Origin: Methanosarcina sp. UBA402
Lineage (GTDB): Archaea; Halobacteriota; Methanosarcinia; Methanosarcinales; Methanosarcinaceae
Direction of reading: 5' to 3'
Assembly (NCBI GenBank): GCA_002509325.1
Contig: DADO01000184.1
Location: 1,702 to 22,121, forward strand
Length of the DNA: 20,420 nucleotides
Shown here in pieces: positions 14,317 through 20,420 of the stretch; positions within the stretch are counted from its first letter, which is position 1, and the number at the start of each line of letters is the position of its first letter. The position numbers were made by a program, and so were the translations under genes. The notes under the pieces were generated by a model. The model was not told where the DNA came from and made no database searches. It saw only the letters and a list, made by a program, of their open reading frames with translations.

Positions 14317-14336
14317 TTTCAGCCCAGAATCTGAAA
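14317..14336 (+). terminator. Weak hairpin plus T-run after isf
   Basis: TTTCAG (14317-14322) and CTGAAA (14331-14336) can pair as a 6-bp stem, with CATACTTTTTT immediately downstream. It is a plausible terminator for isf, 65 bases past its stop, but a short stem. Confidence 0.35.
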
Positions 14337-14415
14337 CATACTTTTTTCCGATGAAGAAAAAAATCCTCAAGATTCAACTCGATTGTCGCTAAATTTGCCT
14401 ACTGAATGGGCCGGT

Positions 14416-14637
14416 AATGTATACTTATTAACCTTTTACAATGTAGACATTTACGGCCTTTTACAATGTAGACTTATTAACCTTTTACAATGTAGACATT
14501 TACGGCCTTTTACAATGTAGACATTTACGGCCTTTTACAATGTATACTTATTAACCTTTTACAATGTAGACATTTACGACCTTTTGCAATGTGGACATTT
14601 ACGACCTTTTACAATGTGGACATTTACAATCTCTTAC
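14416..14637. repeat. Nine-copy 24/25-bp minisatellite
   Basis: Nine contiguous units fall into two types: a 24-bp form with a TTATTAACC centre and a 25-bp form with CATTTACGGCC. Their order is A-B-A-B-B-A-B-B-B, and the last copies are diverging before the array fades at about 14650. Every junction makes TACAATGTA, an inverted repeat around one base. No cas genes or unique spacers are present, so it is not a CRISPR. The rest of the 14253-14922 gap is AT-rich, with poly-purine AATAATA runs at 14720-14810 and no gene. Confidence 0.9.
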
Positions 14638-14922
14638 AATGGATACTTGCAGCATACTCAGCAACACTTGCAGTATCCTCCACAACAATAGCTTTTTACA
14701 GGGTGATACATTATAATAATAGAGAAATAATATAATAATGAGGAAAATAATATAACAATAATGGGTAAGAGTACAGTAATAGCGGATAAGAATACAATAC
14801 AATAGTAATTGGGAGTGAATACAAAGATTAAACTAAGCAACGTATTTGCTTATGAATCAAAATTTCAAGGATGGCTGCACTCTGGCAGATAACAAATTTT
14901 AGATGTTTGAGGAGAAAAGTTG

Positions 14923-15840
14923 ATGGGCTTTATATCTAATTTATTTGGTAAAGATGAAACTCAAAAATTTTTAGACGCATGTAAATTTGGGCAGACTGAG
15001 AATGTAGAAAAAATTTTGAAAAGAAATAAAGTTGAGATTAACTCACGGGACGCATATGGTAATGCAGCTTTGATTTGTGCGGCAAATAAAGGATATAGAG
15101 ATATTGTAGAACTGCTTATTGAAGGCGGGGCTGATCTCAATATTCAGGAAGAAAATGGCGATACTGCTTTAGCTGCTGCGGCAAAGATAGAACGCGGTGA
15201 TATTGTTGATTTGCTCATCAAAAGTGGTGCCGACCTAAATATTCAAGATAAAAATGGTGAGACTGCTTTGAAGTTTGGGGTAAAAGTAGGATACAGGAAT
15301 ATCGCTGAACTGCTTATTGAAGGTGGTACCGATCTCAACATTCAGGACAGGAATGGAGAAACAGCTTTGATTTGTGCCGCAGACAGGGCTCATGAGGAAA
15401 TTGTTAAGCTGCTCATTAAAGGTGGTGCCGACCTCAATCTTCGAGACAAAAAACATAACACAGCTTTGAATGCTGCAGCAAAAATAGGGCATAAAAATAT
15501 TGTTGAGTTACTTGTCAGAGTTGGAGCTGACCTTGATTCTCAGGACAAAAATGGTAAAACTGCTTTGATTCATGCCGCAGATAGAGGATACACGGATATT
15601 GCAAAGTTGTTTATTGAGAAAGGTGTAGATCTCAATATTCAAGATGAACATGGGCTTACTGCTTTGATGTTCTCAGCACAAACCGGGCATAAAGATGTTC
15701 TTGAGTTGCTTATTGAAGGTGGTGCCGATCTCCATATTCAAGACGAAAATAATAATACTGCTCTGGAAATTGCGGCAGAAATGGGGTTCAACGAGATTGT
15801 TGATTTGCTTATTGAAGCTGGCGCAGGTCCCAGGTCTTGA
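14923..15840 (+). CDS. Ankyrin-repeat protein
   Basis: This 305-residue protein is made almost wholly of ankyrin repeats. A short N-terminal piece (MGFISNLFGK) precedes a diverged capping repeat, then about eight 33-residue repeats, each near NGxTALxxAAxxGxxxIVxLLIEGGADLNIQD, and a slightly shortened last repeat. Such proteins bind partner proteins; no catalytic domain is present. There is no signal peptide or membrane segment, so it is probably cytoplasmic. The frame opens at TTG 14920, but ATG 14923 has GAGGAG 8 bases upstream and is preferred. It stands alone between a minisatellite and an unrecognised gene. Repeats are similar in nucleotide sequence, so internal recombination could change copy number. 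Partner unknown; acquisition from bacteria is possible but not shown. Confidence 0.93.
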   Translation: MGFISNLFGKDETQKFLDACKFGQTENVEKILKRNKVEINSRDAYGNAALICAANKGYRDIVELLIEGGADLNIQEENGDTALAAAAKIERGDIVDLLIKSGADLNIQDKNGETALKFGVKVGYRNIAELLIEGGTDLNIQDRNGETALICAADRAHEEIVKLLIKGGADLNLRDKKHNTALNAAAKIGHKNIVELLVRVGADLDSQDKNGKTALIHAADRGYTDIAKLFIEKGVDLNIQDEHGLTALMFSAQTGHKDVLELLIEGGADLHIQDENNNTALEIAAEMGFNEIVDLLIEAGAGPRS

Positions 15841-15952
15841 TTTATCCGGAAGACTAATTAGGGAAATCCGTTAGAAAAATTAAAAAGGGTTGAAGGAAGT
15901 AGATTTGAAAGTCTCGTATAATTGATATATCATCGTGACAATCCTTATTGCT

Positions 15953-16444
15953 ATGAATAGCAGCAAATCCGAAAGTTCAGCTTCACCTTTCCACTTAGCT
16001 GACCGCGCAGCCCGTGAAAAGGCGCTTGCGGGAAAGATTACTTCTACTTATGAATCCGCTACTTTTTCAAGCCCGGTTCTTGACCAGTTCAGGGGCCTTA
16101 TGCCCAATTACAACAAACGGCTCTCGCCTGACAGAGACCTGGGACTTTCTTCTTCTGGCCATCTCCGCCTGAGTCCGGAAACTCTTCCAAGGCTAGTTTC
16201 CAGCTCCTATATCGGGATCAGACCTGCTGCTCTTACGGAATCCGTGTTTGAAAGCCCAAAAGAGCCTGCAGGAAAAGGATTTGAAATCACACCTGACCTG
16301 CCTGGAAGGATGCTGACAGGGGCAAGACTGTGCTCTCTCAGTGCAGATCTTCCTATGGCTCCTCTTGCGAGTAGGCTTATAACGCTCAGGCAGGCTGAGG
16401 ACGGAAAGGAAGCTGAGAAGGATAGGGAATACAGAAAGGGTTGA
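15953..16444 (+). CDS. Unrecognised 163-residue protein
   Basis: I do not recognise this protein. From ATG 15953 it reads MNSSKSESSASPFHLADRAA… for 163 residues. It is rich in Ser, Leu and Pro with a charged C-terminus (EDGKEAEKDREYRKG). It has no signal peptide, membrane segment or clear fold, so much may be disordered. Codon use looks like its neighbours (frequent CTT, GAA, third-position C/G mixes) and the frame is free of stops, which supports a real gene. A GTG at 15935 would add six residues. A TATA-like TATAATTGATATAT (15918-15931) lies about 25 bases before the ATG and no Shine-Dalgarno is present, so the message may be leaderless from ATG 15953. A hairpin follows the stop. Confidence 0.6.
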   Translation: MNSSKSESSASPFHLADRAAREKALAGKITSTYESATFSSPVLDQFRGLMPNYNKRLSPDRDLGLSSSGHLRLSPETLPRLVSSSYIGIRPAALTESVFESPKEPAGKGFEITPDLPGRMLTGARLCSLSADLPMAPLASRLITLRQAEDGKEAEKDREYRKG

Positions 16445-16486
16445 AAGGATAGGGAAACTATATTCTCTATTTTTATTTCAGTCGAA

Positions 16487-16509
16487 TCCCCGCTAGCTTG
16501 CTGCGGGGA
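16487..16509. terminator. GC-rich hairpin after the unrecognised gene
   Basis: TCCCCGC (16487-16493) and GCGGGGA (16503-16509) form a 7-bp GC stem around a 9-base loop in otherwise AT-rich DNA. No T-run follows on the plus strand. On the minus strand A-rich/T-poor sequence follows as well. It may be a terminator or a dispersed REP-like palindrome. Confidence 0.45.
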
Positions 16510-16725
16510 TGGAAAACTTCCCCGGTAACCGTTAATGGTAGAATGATTATACGCGCTTAATGAGAATATTCTTCTTATCTCGGCTTTTCATCCTGGTAGA
16601 GATATTTCCTTTCTGAATCTGATTTTTGCTCGGAATCGCCTTCCCGAAAAACAAAATATTTTAACTCGTTTTTTCCTATAAGGGGATGTTTATCATTGTT
16701 TGAAGGATGGATTGAGAATTGCCCG

Positions 16726-16857
16726 ATGACCGGAAAAAGCATTAGATTCATGGAATGCAGGAAATGTGGACATTTCACAAAATTGGATTGCATCTTCATA
16801 ATCTGCGGATATAAAGGAAGATATTCCAAAAGAAGGATTGTTTATAGGGAAAGTTGA
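16726..16857 (+). CDS. Small Cys4 (zinc-ribbon-like) protein
   Basis: This 43-residue ORF contains C11-x2-C14-x7-C22-x4-C27, beginning MTGKSIRFMECRKCGHFTKL and ending in a basic tail (YSKRRIVYRES). Two CxxC-like pairs in a small basic protein suggest a single bound zinc. The frame is open upstream to a stop at about 16600, with further Cys residues (…ENCP) before the ATG, so the real start may be an upstream TTG (~16697) or the gene may be a fragment. No clear Shine-Dalgarno precedes the ATG. A minus-strand ORF overlaps most of this region but has no family features. Function unknown. Confidence 0.4.
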   Translation: MTGKSIRFMECRKCGHFTKLDCIFIICGYKGRYSKRRIVYRES

Positions 16858-16901
16858 AGCGTAGTGAATTTGCTGTAAATTCTAAGTCAAGTTTTTGTAT
16901 A

Positions 16902-17129
16902 CTACTGGAGATTTCTACTGGAGATTTTTTTAGGACGGTGAACTTCTTTCCACCCGTAGGAATCGCCGCCAAGAATCAAGAACACTGTATTGATTAGCCT
17001 ATCAGGATGCTGACTGAGCCCATATAATCGACCACCCTTTATTTCGGGATTGGCAAGTAAATAAACAGATTTATCAGGATGCTGACTGAGCCCATATAAT
17101 CGACCACCCAGGAGGTCTCGGTGCCCAAG
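16902..17129 (-). pseudogene. Start-less coding remnant with duplicated 24-codon unit
   Basis: On the minus strand, 75 codons between in-frame stops read without interruption. They contain GGRLYGLSQHPD twice, exactly 24 codons apart, then LINTVFLILGGDSYGWKEVH. There is no ATG at the beginning (one internal GTG). The DNA repeat is 37 bp (17001-17037 and 17073-17109). The in-frame period and protein-like composition suggest the remains of a gene, perhaps one with internal repeats such as a propeller. I do not recognise it. Confidence 0.35.
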
Positions 17130-17254
17130 TTAATGGCAGAAGCGACCGAACTTGCTACAAGCCTGTCCCTGGAAAATGCAAACTTTTTGTGTCTTGAACT
17201 CTTCAAGCTTTATAAGAGCAAGCTTTTTCTAAAAAGATAAAAGATTAAACCTAT

Positions 17255-18544
17255 TTACCTCACCGTTCTTCTCAGTGCATTTTCAAACTTTTCGAGCCCG
17301 AGGTCAACCTCTTCAACTGTGATCACCAGAGGAGGAGAAAAACGAATTACCGAATCCCCACAGGGTAGGAGCAGAATTCTTTCTTTAAAGGCTTCCCTGA
17401 GAATTTTATCTCTCAGAATGGGATCCGTGGATTTGTCGGGTTTTACGATCTCGACTCCAATCATCAGGCCTAGACCGCGTACGTCTCCAATACAGGGAAT
17501 GCTTTCCTGAAGCTCCCCCAGGAGCCGTATCATATAAGAACCAAGTTCCTTTACCCGTTTTTCCGTATATTCCTTTTCCAGAAATTCGAGAGTAGCAAGG
17601 GACGCGGCTGAAGCCAGGAGATTCCCCCCAAAGGTATTTGAATGGATTCCGGGAGGCCAGTCCATAAGCTCTCGACCGGCAAACATTGCACCCATCGGGA
17701 GGCCTCCTCCAAGGGCTTTTGCAAGGCAGGAAATCTCAGCCCTGACCCCAAAATTTTCCATTGCAAGAAAAGGGCCTGTCCTGAAACAGCCAGCCTGGAC
17801 TTCATCAGCTACAAGGAGAACATCATTATCGGTACAGATCCGCCTTACTTCTTTATGGAACTCAGGAGGGGGGGCGATATACCCACCTTCGCCCTGGACA
17901 GGTTCTACAAAAACAGCCGCAGTGTCCTCTGGGCACAATTCCTTCCTGAAAATCAGGTTTTCTAGCTCTTTTGCACACTCGATCCCGCAGGAAGGGTATT
18001 CGAGGTTAAGGGGACAGCGGTAACAGTAAGCGTAGTGGGAATGAGCTGTGTGAATAGTAGGGAAGTGTTCTTTTTGTCTAGCTTTTGAGCAGGTAAGAGA
18101 AAGGGAACCCAGAGTCCTGCCGTGAAAGGCGTTATAAAATGATATAAGGCCCTGCCGCTTTGTCTTCCAGAAGGCAAGCTTGATTGCAGCTTCCACGGCT
18201 TCAGTCCCGCTATTGCAGTAAAAGACCTTTGAATAGCCTGAAAGTTCTTCTAACTTTTTTGCAAGCTTTACAGGGGGCTCGGCAAAGAAATCCCCGCATC
18301 CGCAGTGGATCATTTTCTCAAGCTGGGCTGAGATCGCAGCCTTAACCTCAGGATTGGAGTAGCCTGCATTCATGACCGCAATCCCGGCAGCCAGGTCAAG
18401 GTACTCTCTTCCATCGACATCCCTGATTATGGAACCCCTTGCGCTGTCCACGACCAGGGGATAGGGACGGGCTGTACAGGCCGACATTAAATTGCAGTCC
18501 TGCTCGATAATCTCTCTGGCTTTAGGGCCGACGGAATCAAGCAA
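17255..18544 (-). CDS. Class III PLP aminotransferase (GabT-like)
   Basis: This PLP enzyme belongs to the ornithine / 4-aminobutyrate aminotransferase group. It is also close to archaeal enzymes described as broad amino acid racemases. The called protein has 429 residues: GPKAREII at 6-13, the phosphate-binding NSGTEAVEAA at 111-120, FHGRTLG at 140-146, D247 in ADEVQAG, the PLP lysine K276 in LAKALGGGLPMGA, and SNTFGGN. Four cysteines (174, 177, 186, 190; C-x2-C-x8-C-x3-C) form a possible metal site seen in some members. The start is TTG 18544, the only usual start codon in a frame that stays open 150 bases upstream into the aldehyde dehydrogenase. It lies downstream of that gene on the same strand, so the pair likely forms an operon. 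Substrate (GABA or another omega-amino acid) is inferred. Confidence 0.9.
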   Translation of the reverse strand: MLDSVGPKAREIIEQDCNLMSACTARPYPLVVDSARGSIIRDVDGREYLDLAAGIAVMNAGYSNPEVKAAISAQLEKMIHCGCGDFFAEPPVKLAKKLEELSGYSKVFYCNSGTEAVEAAIKLAFWKTKRQGLISFYNAFHGRTLGSLSLTCSKARQKEHFPTIHTAHSHYAYCYRCPLNLEYPSCGIECAKELENLIFRKELCPEDTAAVFVEPVQGEGGYIAPPPEFHKEVRRICTDNDVLLVADEVQAGCFRTGPFLAMENFGVRAEISCLAKALGGGLPMGAMFAGRELMDWPPGIHSNTFGGNLLASAASLATLEFLEKEYTEKRVKELGSYMIRLLGELQESIPCIGDVRGLGLMIGVEIVKPDKSTDPILRDKILREAFKERILLLPCGDSVIRFSPPLVITVEEVDLGLEKFENALRRTVR

Positions 18545-18695
18545 TCCGACTTCATGTTCGAAAAAATCAAGATCCTGTCCCGTATCTAGTGCCGTATTTT
18601 TTTCCGGGTTTCCCTTCTCTTGCGCCTTTTCAAATTCTTTGGTTTTCTCCTGAGCCAGAACGCATTCCTCCCCAGTTTCTTCACGCTCTCGGATT

Positions 18696-20177
18696 TCATT
18701 CCACCGAATCGATCTGGGCTTTTTGCAGCCTGCCGCTATAGTCTATGTATACGGCTTTTACCTCGGAAAATTCCTTGATAGCCTCAGCCCCTGCTTCCCG
18801 GAATCCGTTTCCTGTTCCCTTTACTCCTCCGAAGGGGAGATGGACTTCGGCGCCTATTGTAGGAGCATTAACATATGTAATTCCGGCTTCGATTTTCTCG
18901 ATTGCCCTGAAAGCATTTCCTATATTACCTGTGTAGATTGCCGAGGAAAGCCCGTATTTATTATTATTGGCAACCTCAATTGCCTCTTCAAGATTCGAAA
19001 CTGTAAAGATCCCGAGCACAGGCCCGAAAATTTCTTCCTGTGCAATCCTCATGTCCGGTCTGACACCCGTAAATATTGTAGGCTCAAAGAAATAACCTGG
19101 AAGTCCGGGATCTATTCTGTCCCCTCCTGTAAGAAGAGTTGCTCCTTCTTCTTTTCCTATTCTCACATATCTTTCAATTTTCTCGAGCTGGGCTTTGTTT
19201 ATTACAGGTCCGACGTCGGTCTCAGGCAGGAGTCCGTCGCCTACACTTAGAGCTTTTGTTTTTGCAAGCAGCCTTTTTATGAATTCGTCCTTTATTTTCT
19301 CATGCAGAATCAGTCTGCTCGTAGCAGTACAGCGCTGTCCGGTAGTTCCAAAAGCTCCCCACAGCACACCTTCAAGGGCCAGTTCAAGGTCAGCGTCGTC
19401 CATGACAATTACCGGGTTTTTACCTCCAAGTTCCAGAGAAACCCGTTTCATGGTTTTTGAACATTCTTCCATTATCCATTTCCCTGTATCAAGGCTGCCT
19501 GTAAAGGAAATCGCTTTTATGTGTGGGTGCTGGACTATGGCTTTCCCGACAGTCCCTCCGGGTCCTGTTACCAGGTTTATTACCCCAGGCGGCAGGCCTG
19601 CTTCAATAAGTACCTCTACCAGCTTGTGGGCAAGCAGGGGCGTATCACTTGCAGGCTTGAAAACGATCGCATTTCCTGCTACAAGGGCTGGCATAATTTT
19701 CCAGGCTGGAATCGCAATCGGAAAGTTCCAGGGTGTAATTAGTCCAACAACCCCTATCGGCCTCAGGATGGTCATGCAAAATTTTTCCTTGAATTCGGAA
19801 GTCGTTGTTTCCCCAAACAGTCGCCTTCCTTCCCCAGCTGCATAATTTGTAATATCAATAGCTTCCTGTACATCTCCCCTGGCCTCAGGCAGCACCTTTC
19901 CCATTTCTTCTGTCATAAAGACAGCAAGTTTTTCCTTTCTTTCCTGCAAAATCCGGGCTGCCCTGAAGAGCACCTCAGCTCTTTTTGGTGCTGGAATCCC
20001 ACTCCAGACCTTGAATCCTGCCTCGGCAGCCTCAACAGCCCTATTCACATCCTCGGGTCCAGCTATCTGTATTGTTGCCAGGCTTTCCAGAGTAGCCGGA
20101 TTTATATCATCAAAAACCTCTCTGGTTGTCGAGTCTCTAAACTCTCCCCCTATGAATAATTTATACTTCTGAGCCAT
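18696..20177 (-). CDS. NAD(P)-dependent aldehyde dehydrogenase
   Basis: This 493-residue enzyme of the aldehyde dehydrogenase superfamily oxidises an aldehyde to a carboxylic acid. Active-site elements are intact: TPWNFP (148-153) with N151, K174 in FKPA, E249 in LELGGKNP and catalytic C283 in GQRCTATS. The C-terminal PFGGVKGTGNGFREAG is the usual oligomer block. The GQRCTATS pattern is common in semialdehyde dehydrogenases. With a GabT-like aminotransferase 151 bases downstream, succinate or a similar semialdehyde is the likely substrate, by inference. ATG 20177 is supported by AGGGGGA four bases upstream and the family N-terminus (KYKLFIGGEF). Cytoplasmic. Closely bacterial-looking sequence suggests acquisition by transfer, not tested here. 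Confidence 0.93.
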   Translation of the reverse strand: MAQKYKLFIGGEFRDSTTREVFDDINPATLESLATIQIAGPEDVNRAVEAAEAGFKVWSGIPAPKRAEVLFRAARILQERKEKLAVFMTEEMGKVLPEARGDVQEAIDITNYAAGEGRRLFGETTTSEFKEKFCMTILRPIGVVGLITPWNFPIAIPAWKIMPALVAGNAIVFKPASDTPLLAHKLVEVLIEAGLPPGVINLVTGPGGTVGKAIVQHPHIKAISFTGSLDTGKWIMEECSKTMKRVSLELGGKNPVIVMDDADLELALEGVLWGAFGTTGQRCTATSRLILHEKIKDEFIKRLLAKTKALSVGDGLLPETDVGPVINKAQLEKIERYVRIGKEEGATLLTGGDRIDPGLPGYFFEPTIFTGVRPDMRIAQEEIFGPVLGIFTVSNLEEAIEVANNNKYGLSSAIYTGNIGNAFRAIEKIEAGITYVNAPTIGAEVHLPFGGVKGTGNGFREAGAEAIKEFSEVKAVYIDYSGRLQKAQIDSVE

Positions 20178-20205
20178 ACAATCCCCCTAAAGCATAAGTA
20201 TACAA

Positions 20206-20246
20206 GGAGAAATATATTCCAGAAAAAGATAAATATATTCCAGAAA
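20206..20246 (-). promoter_or_regulatory. Aldehyde dehydrogenase promoter with repeated TATA-like unit
   Basis: The 16-bp sequence AAATATATTCCAGAAA (plus strand) occurs at 20210-20225 and 20231-20246, a 21-bp period. Read on the minus strand each gives TTTCTGGAATATATTT, including a TATA-like core, 30-70 bases before the ATG at 20177. It could be two start sites or a two-site operator overlapping TATA. Confidence 0.5.
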
Positions 20247-20256
20247 CTCTTTTCAA

Positions 20257-20293
20257 AGCCTGCTGGATAATCCAACTTTTTATTGAGCAGGCT
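20257..20293. promoter_or_regulatory. 8-bp inverted repeat upstream of the dehydrogenase
   Basis: AGCCTGCT (20257-20264) and AGCAGGCT (20286-20293) are exact reverse complements separated by 21 bases. The arm could be an operator for the dehydrogenase/aminotransferase unit or a terminator of a gene outside the window. Beyond it, 20296-20418 holds a 40-codon ORF without a Shine-Dalgarno that I do not call. Confidence 0.4.
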
Positions 20294-20420
20294 AAATGAA
20301 ATCAGTTATTAAGCTACTTAACAGCCTGAAAGAAAAGAATCTGAGATCCGGATTGACAAATATTCATTTGGATTCGGTTAAGATACTAATTGTTCCAAAC
20401 ATATTACTTTCATCGTAATT

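Larger units (their letters stand above)
16510..17254. other. Gene-poor region with small ORF and coding remnant
   Basis: Apart from the small Cys4 ORF at 16726 and the duplicated remnant at 16902-17129, both listed separately, no gene is supported. A 12-13-bp tandem duplication (TACTGGAGATTTC) sits at about 16904-16928. The sequence just upstream of 17254 is the 3' flank of the aminotransferase gene. Confidence 0.4.

Noticed and set aside
14416..14637. Minisatellite as CRISPR
   Set aside because: Units are contiguous with no unique spacers.
16575..16829. 84-residue minus-strand ORF
   Set aside because: No family features; overlaps the plus-strand Cys4 ORF, which has a recognisable cysteine pattern.
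17000..17109. Possible two-repeat CRISPR array
   Set aside because: Only two repeats, no leader, no cas genes, and the period fits an open reading frame on the minus strand.
19195..19845. 216-residue plus-strand ORF
   Set aside because: Antisense shadow of the aldehyde dehydrogenase.
20296..20418. 40-residue plus-strand ORF at window end
   Set aside because: Too short, no Shine-Dalgarno, and no recognisable motif.

Overview
The window looks like a chromosomal segment of a Methanosarcina species. It holds an acetate kinase / phosphotransacetylase pair next to an iron-sulfur flavoprotein (Isf). All three proteins match the Methanosarcina thermophila enzymes closely from memory, including the catalytic and cluster-binding residue numbers. 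Other supporting signs are an S-layer-domain protein, an archaeal-type phosphoglycerate kinase, AT-rich TATA-type promoters, and long AT-rich intergenic regions full of short tandem repeats. The species cannot be fixed from the sequence alone.

Left part (1-5481). An AMMECR1-family gene and pgk lie on the minus strand. On the plus strand are a family 4 uracil-DNA glycosylase, a YjbQ/UPF0047 gene and a small ferredoxin with one cluster cysteine missing. The YjbQ gene is bracketed by two related ~120-bp elements with GGCTCTGTAGAA terminal inverted repeats (MITE-like). Between the second element and the ferredoxin is a frameshifted gene remnant (4515-4806). The region reads as a mobile-element-worn accessory patch between housekeeping genes.

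Middle-left (5482-9709, all minus strand). A secreted single-domain S-layer protein with a 15-bp coding microrepeat comes first. A tightly coupled three-gene operon follows: a two-pass membrane protein with a cytoplasmic winged-helix domain, then a membrane-anchored Ig-like protein (genes abut), then a HEAT-repeat lipoprotein (4-bp overlap). A perfect 18-bp palindrome lies just upstream of the operon's TATA candidate. The first gene has an odd start: an ideal Shine-Dalgarno site and ATG run straight into a stop one base out of frame. This operon is the best candidate for an undescribed system: a membrane-tethered regulator with extracytoplasmic partners.

Centre (9990-14252). Here is the acetate/acetyl-CoA block: a stand-alone ADP-forming acyl-CoA synthetase beta-type ATP-grasp subunit, ackA, pta (TTG start), and divergently isf. 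Acetate kinase and phosphotransacetylase activate acetate for acetoclastic methanogenesis. Isf is a redox flavoprotein of the same organisms. The isf promoter carries an exact 21-bp tandem duplication that includes its TATA box.

Right part (14253-20420). A nine-copy 24/25-bp minisatellite precedes an ankyrin-repeat protein. Then come an unrecognised 163-residue protein, a hairpin, a small Cys4 ORF, and a coding-like remnant with a 72-bp duplication that mimics a CRISPR pair. The window ends with a minus-strand pair, an NAD(P)-type aldehyde dehydrogenase followed by a class III (GabT-like) aminotransferase. Together they could convert an omega-amino acid to the semialdehyde and then to a dicarboxylic acid.
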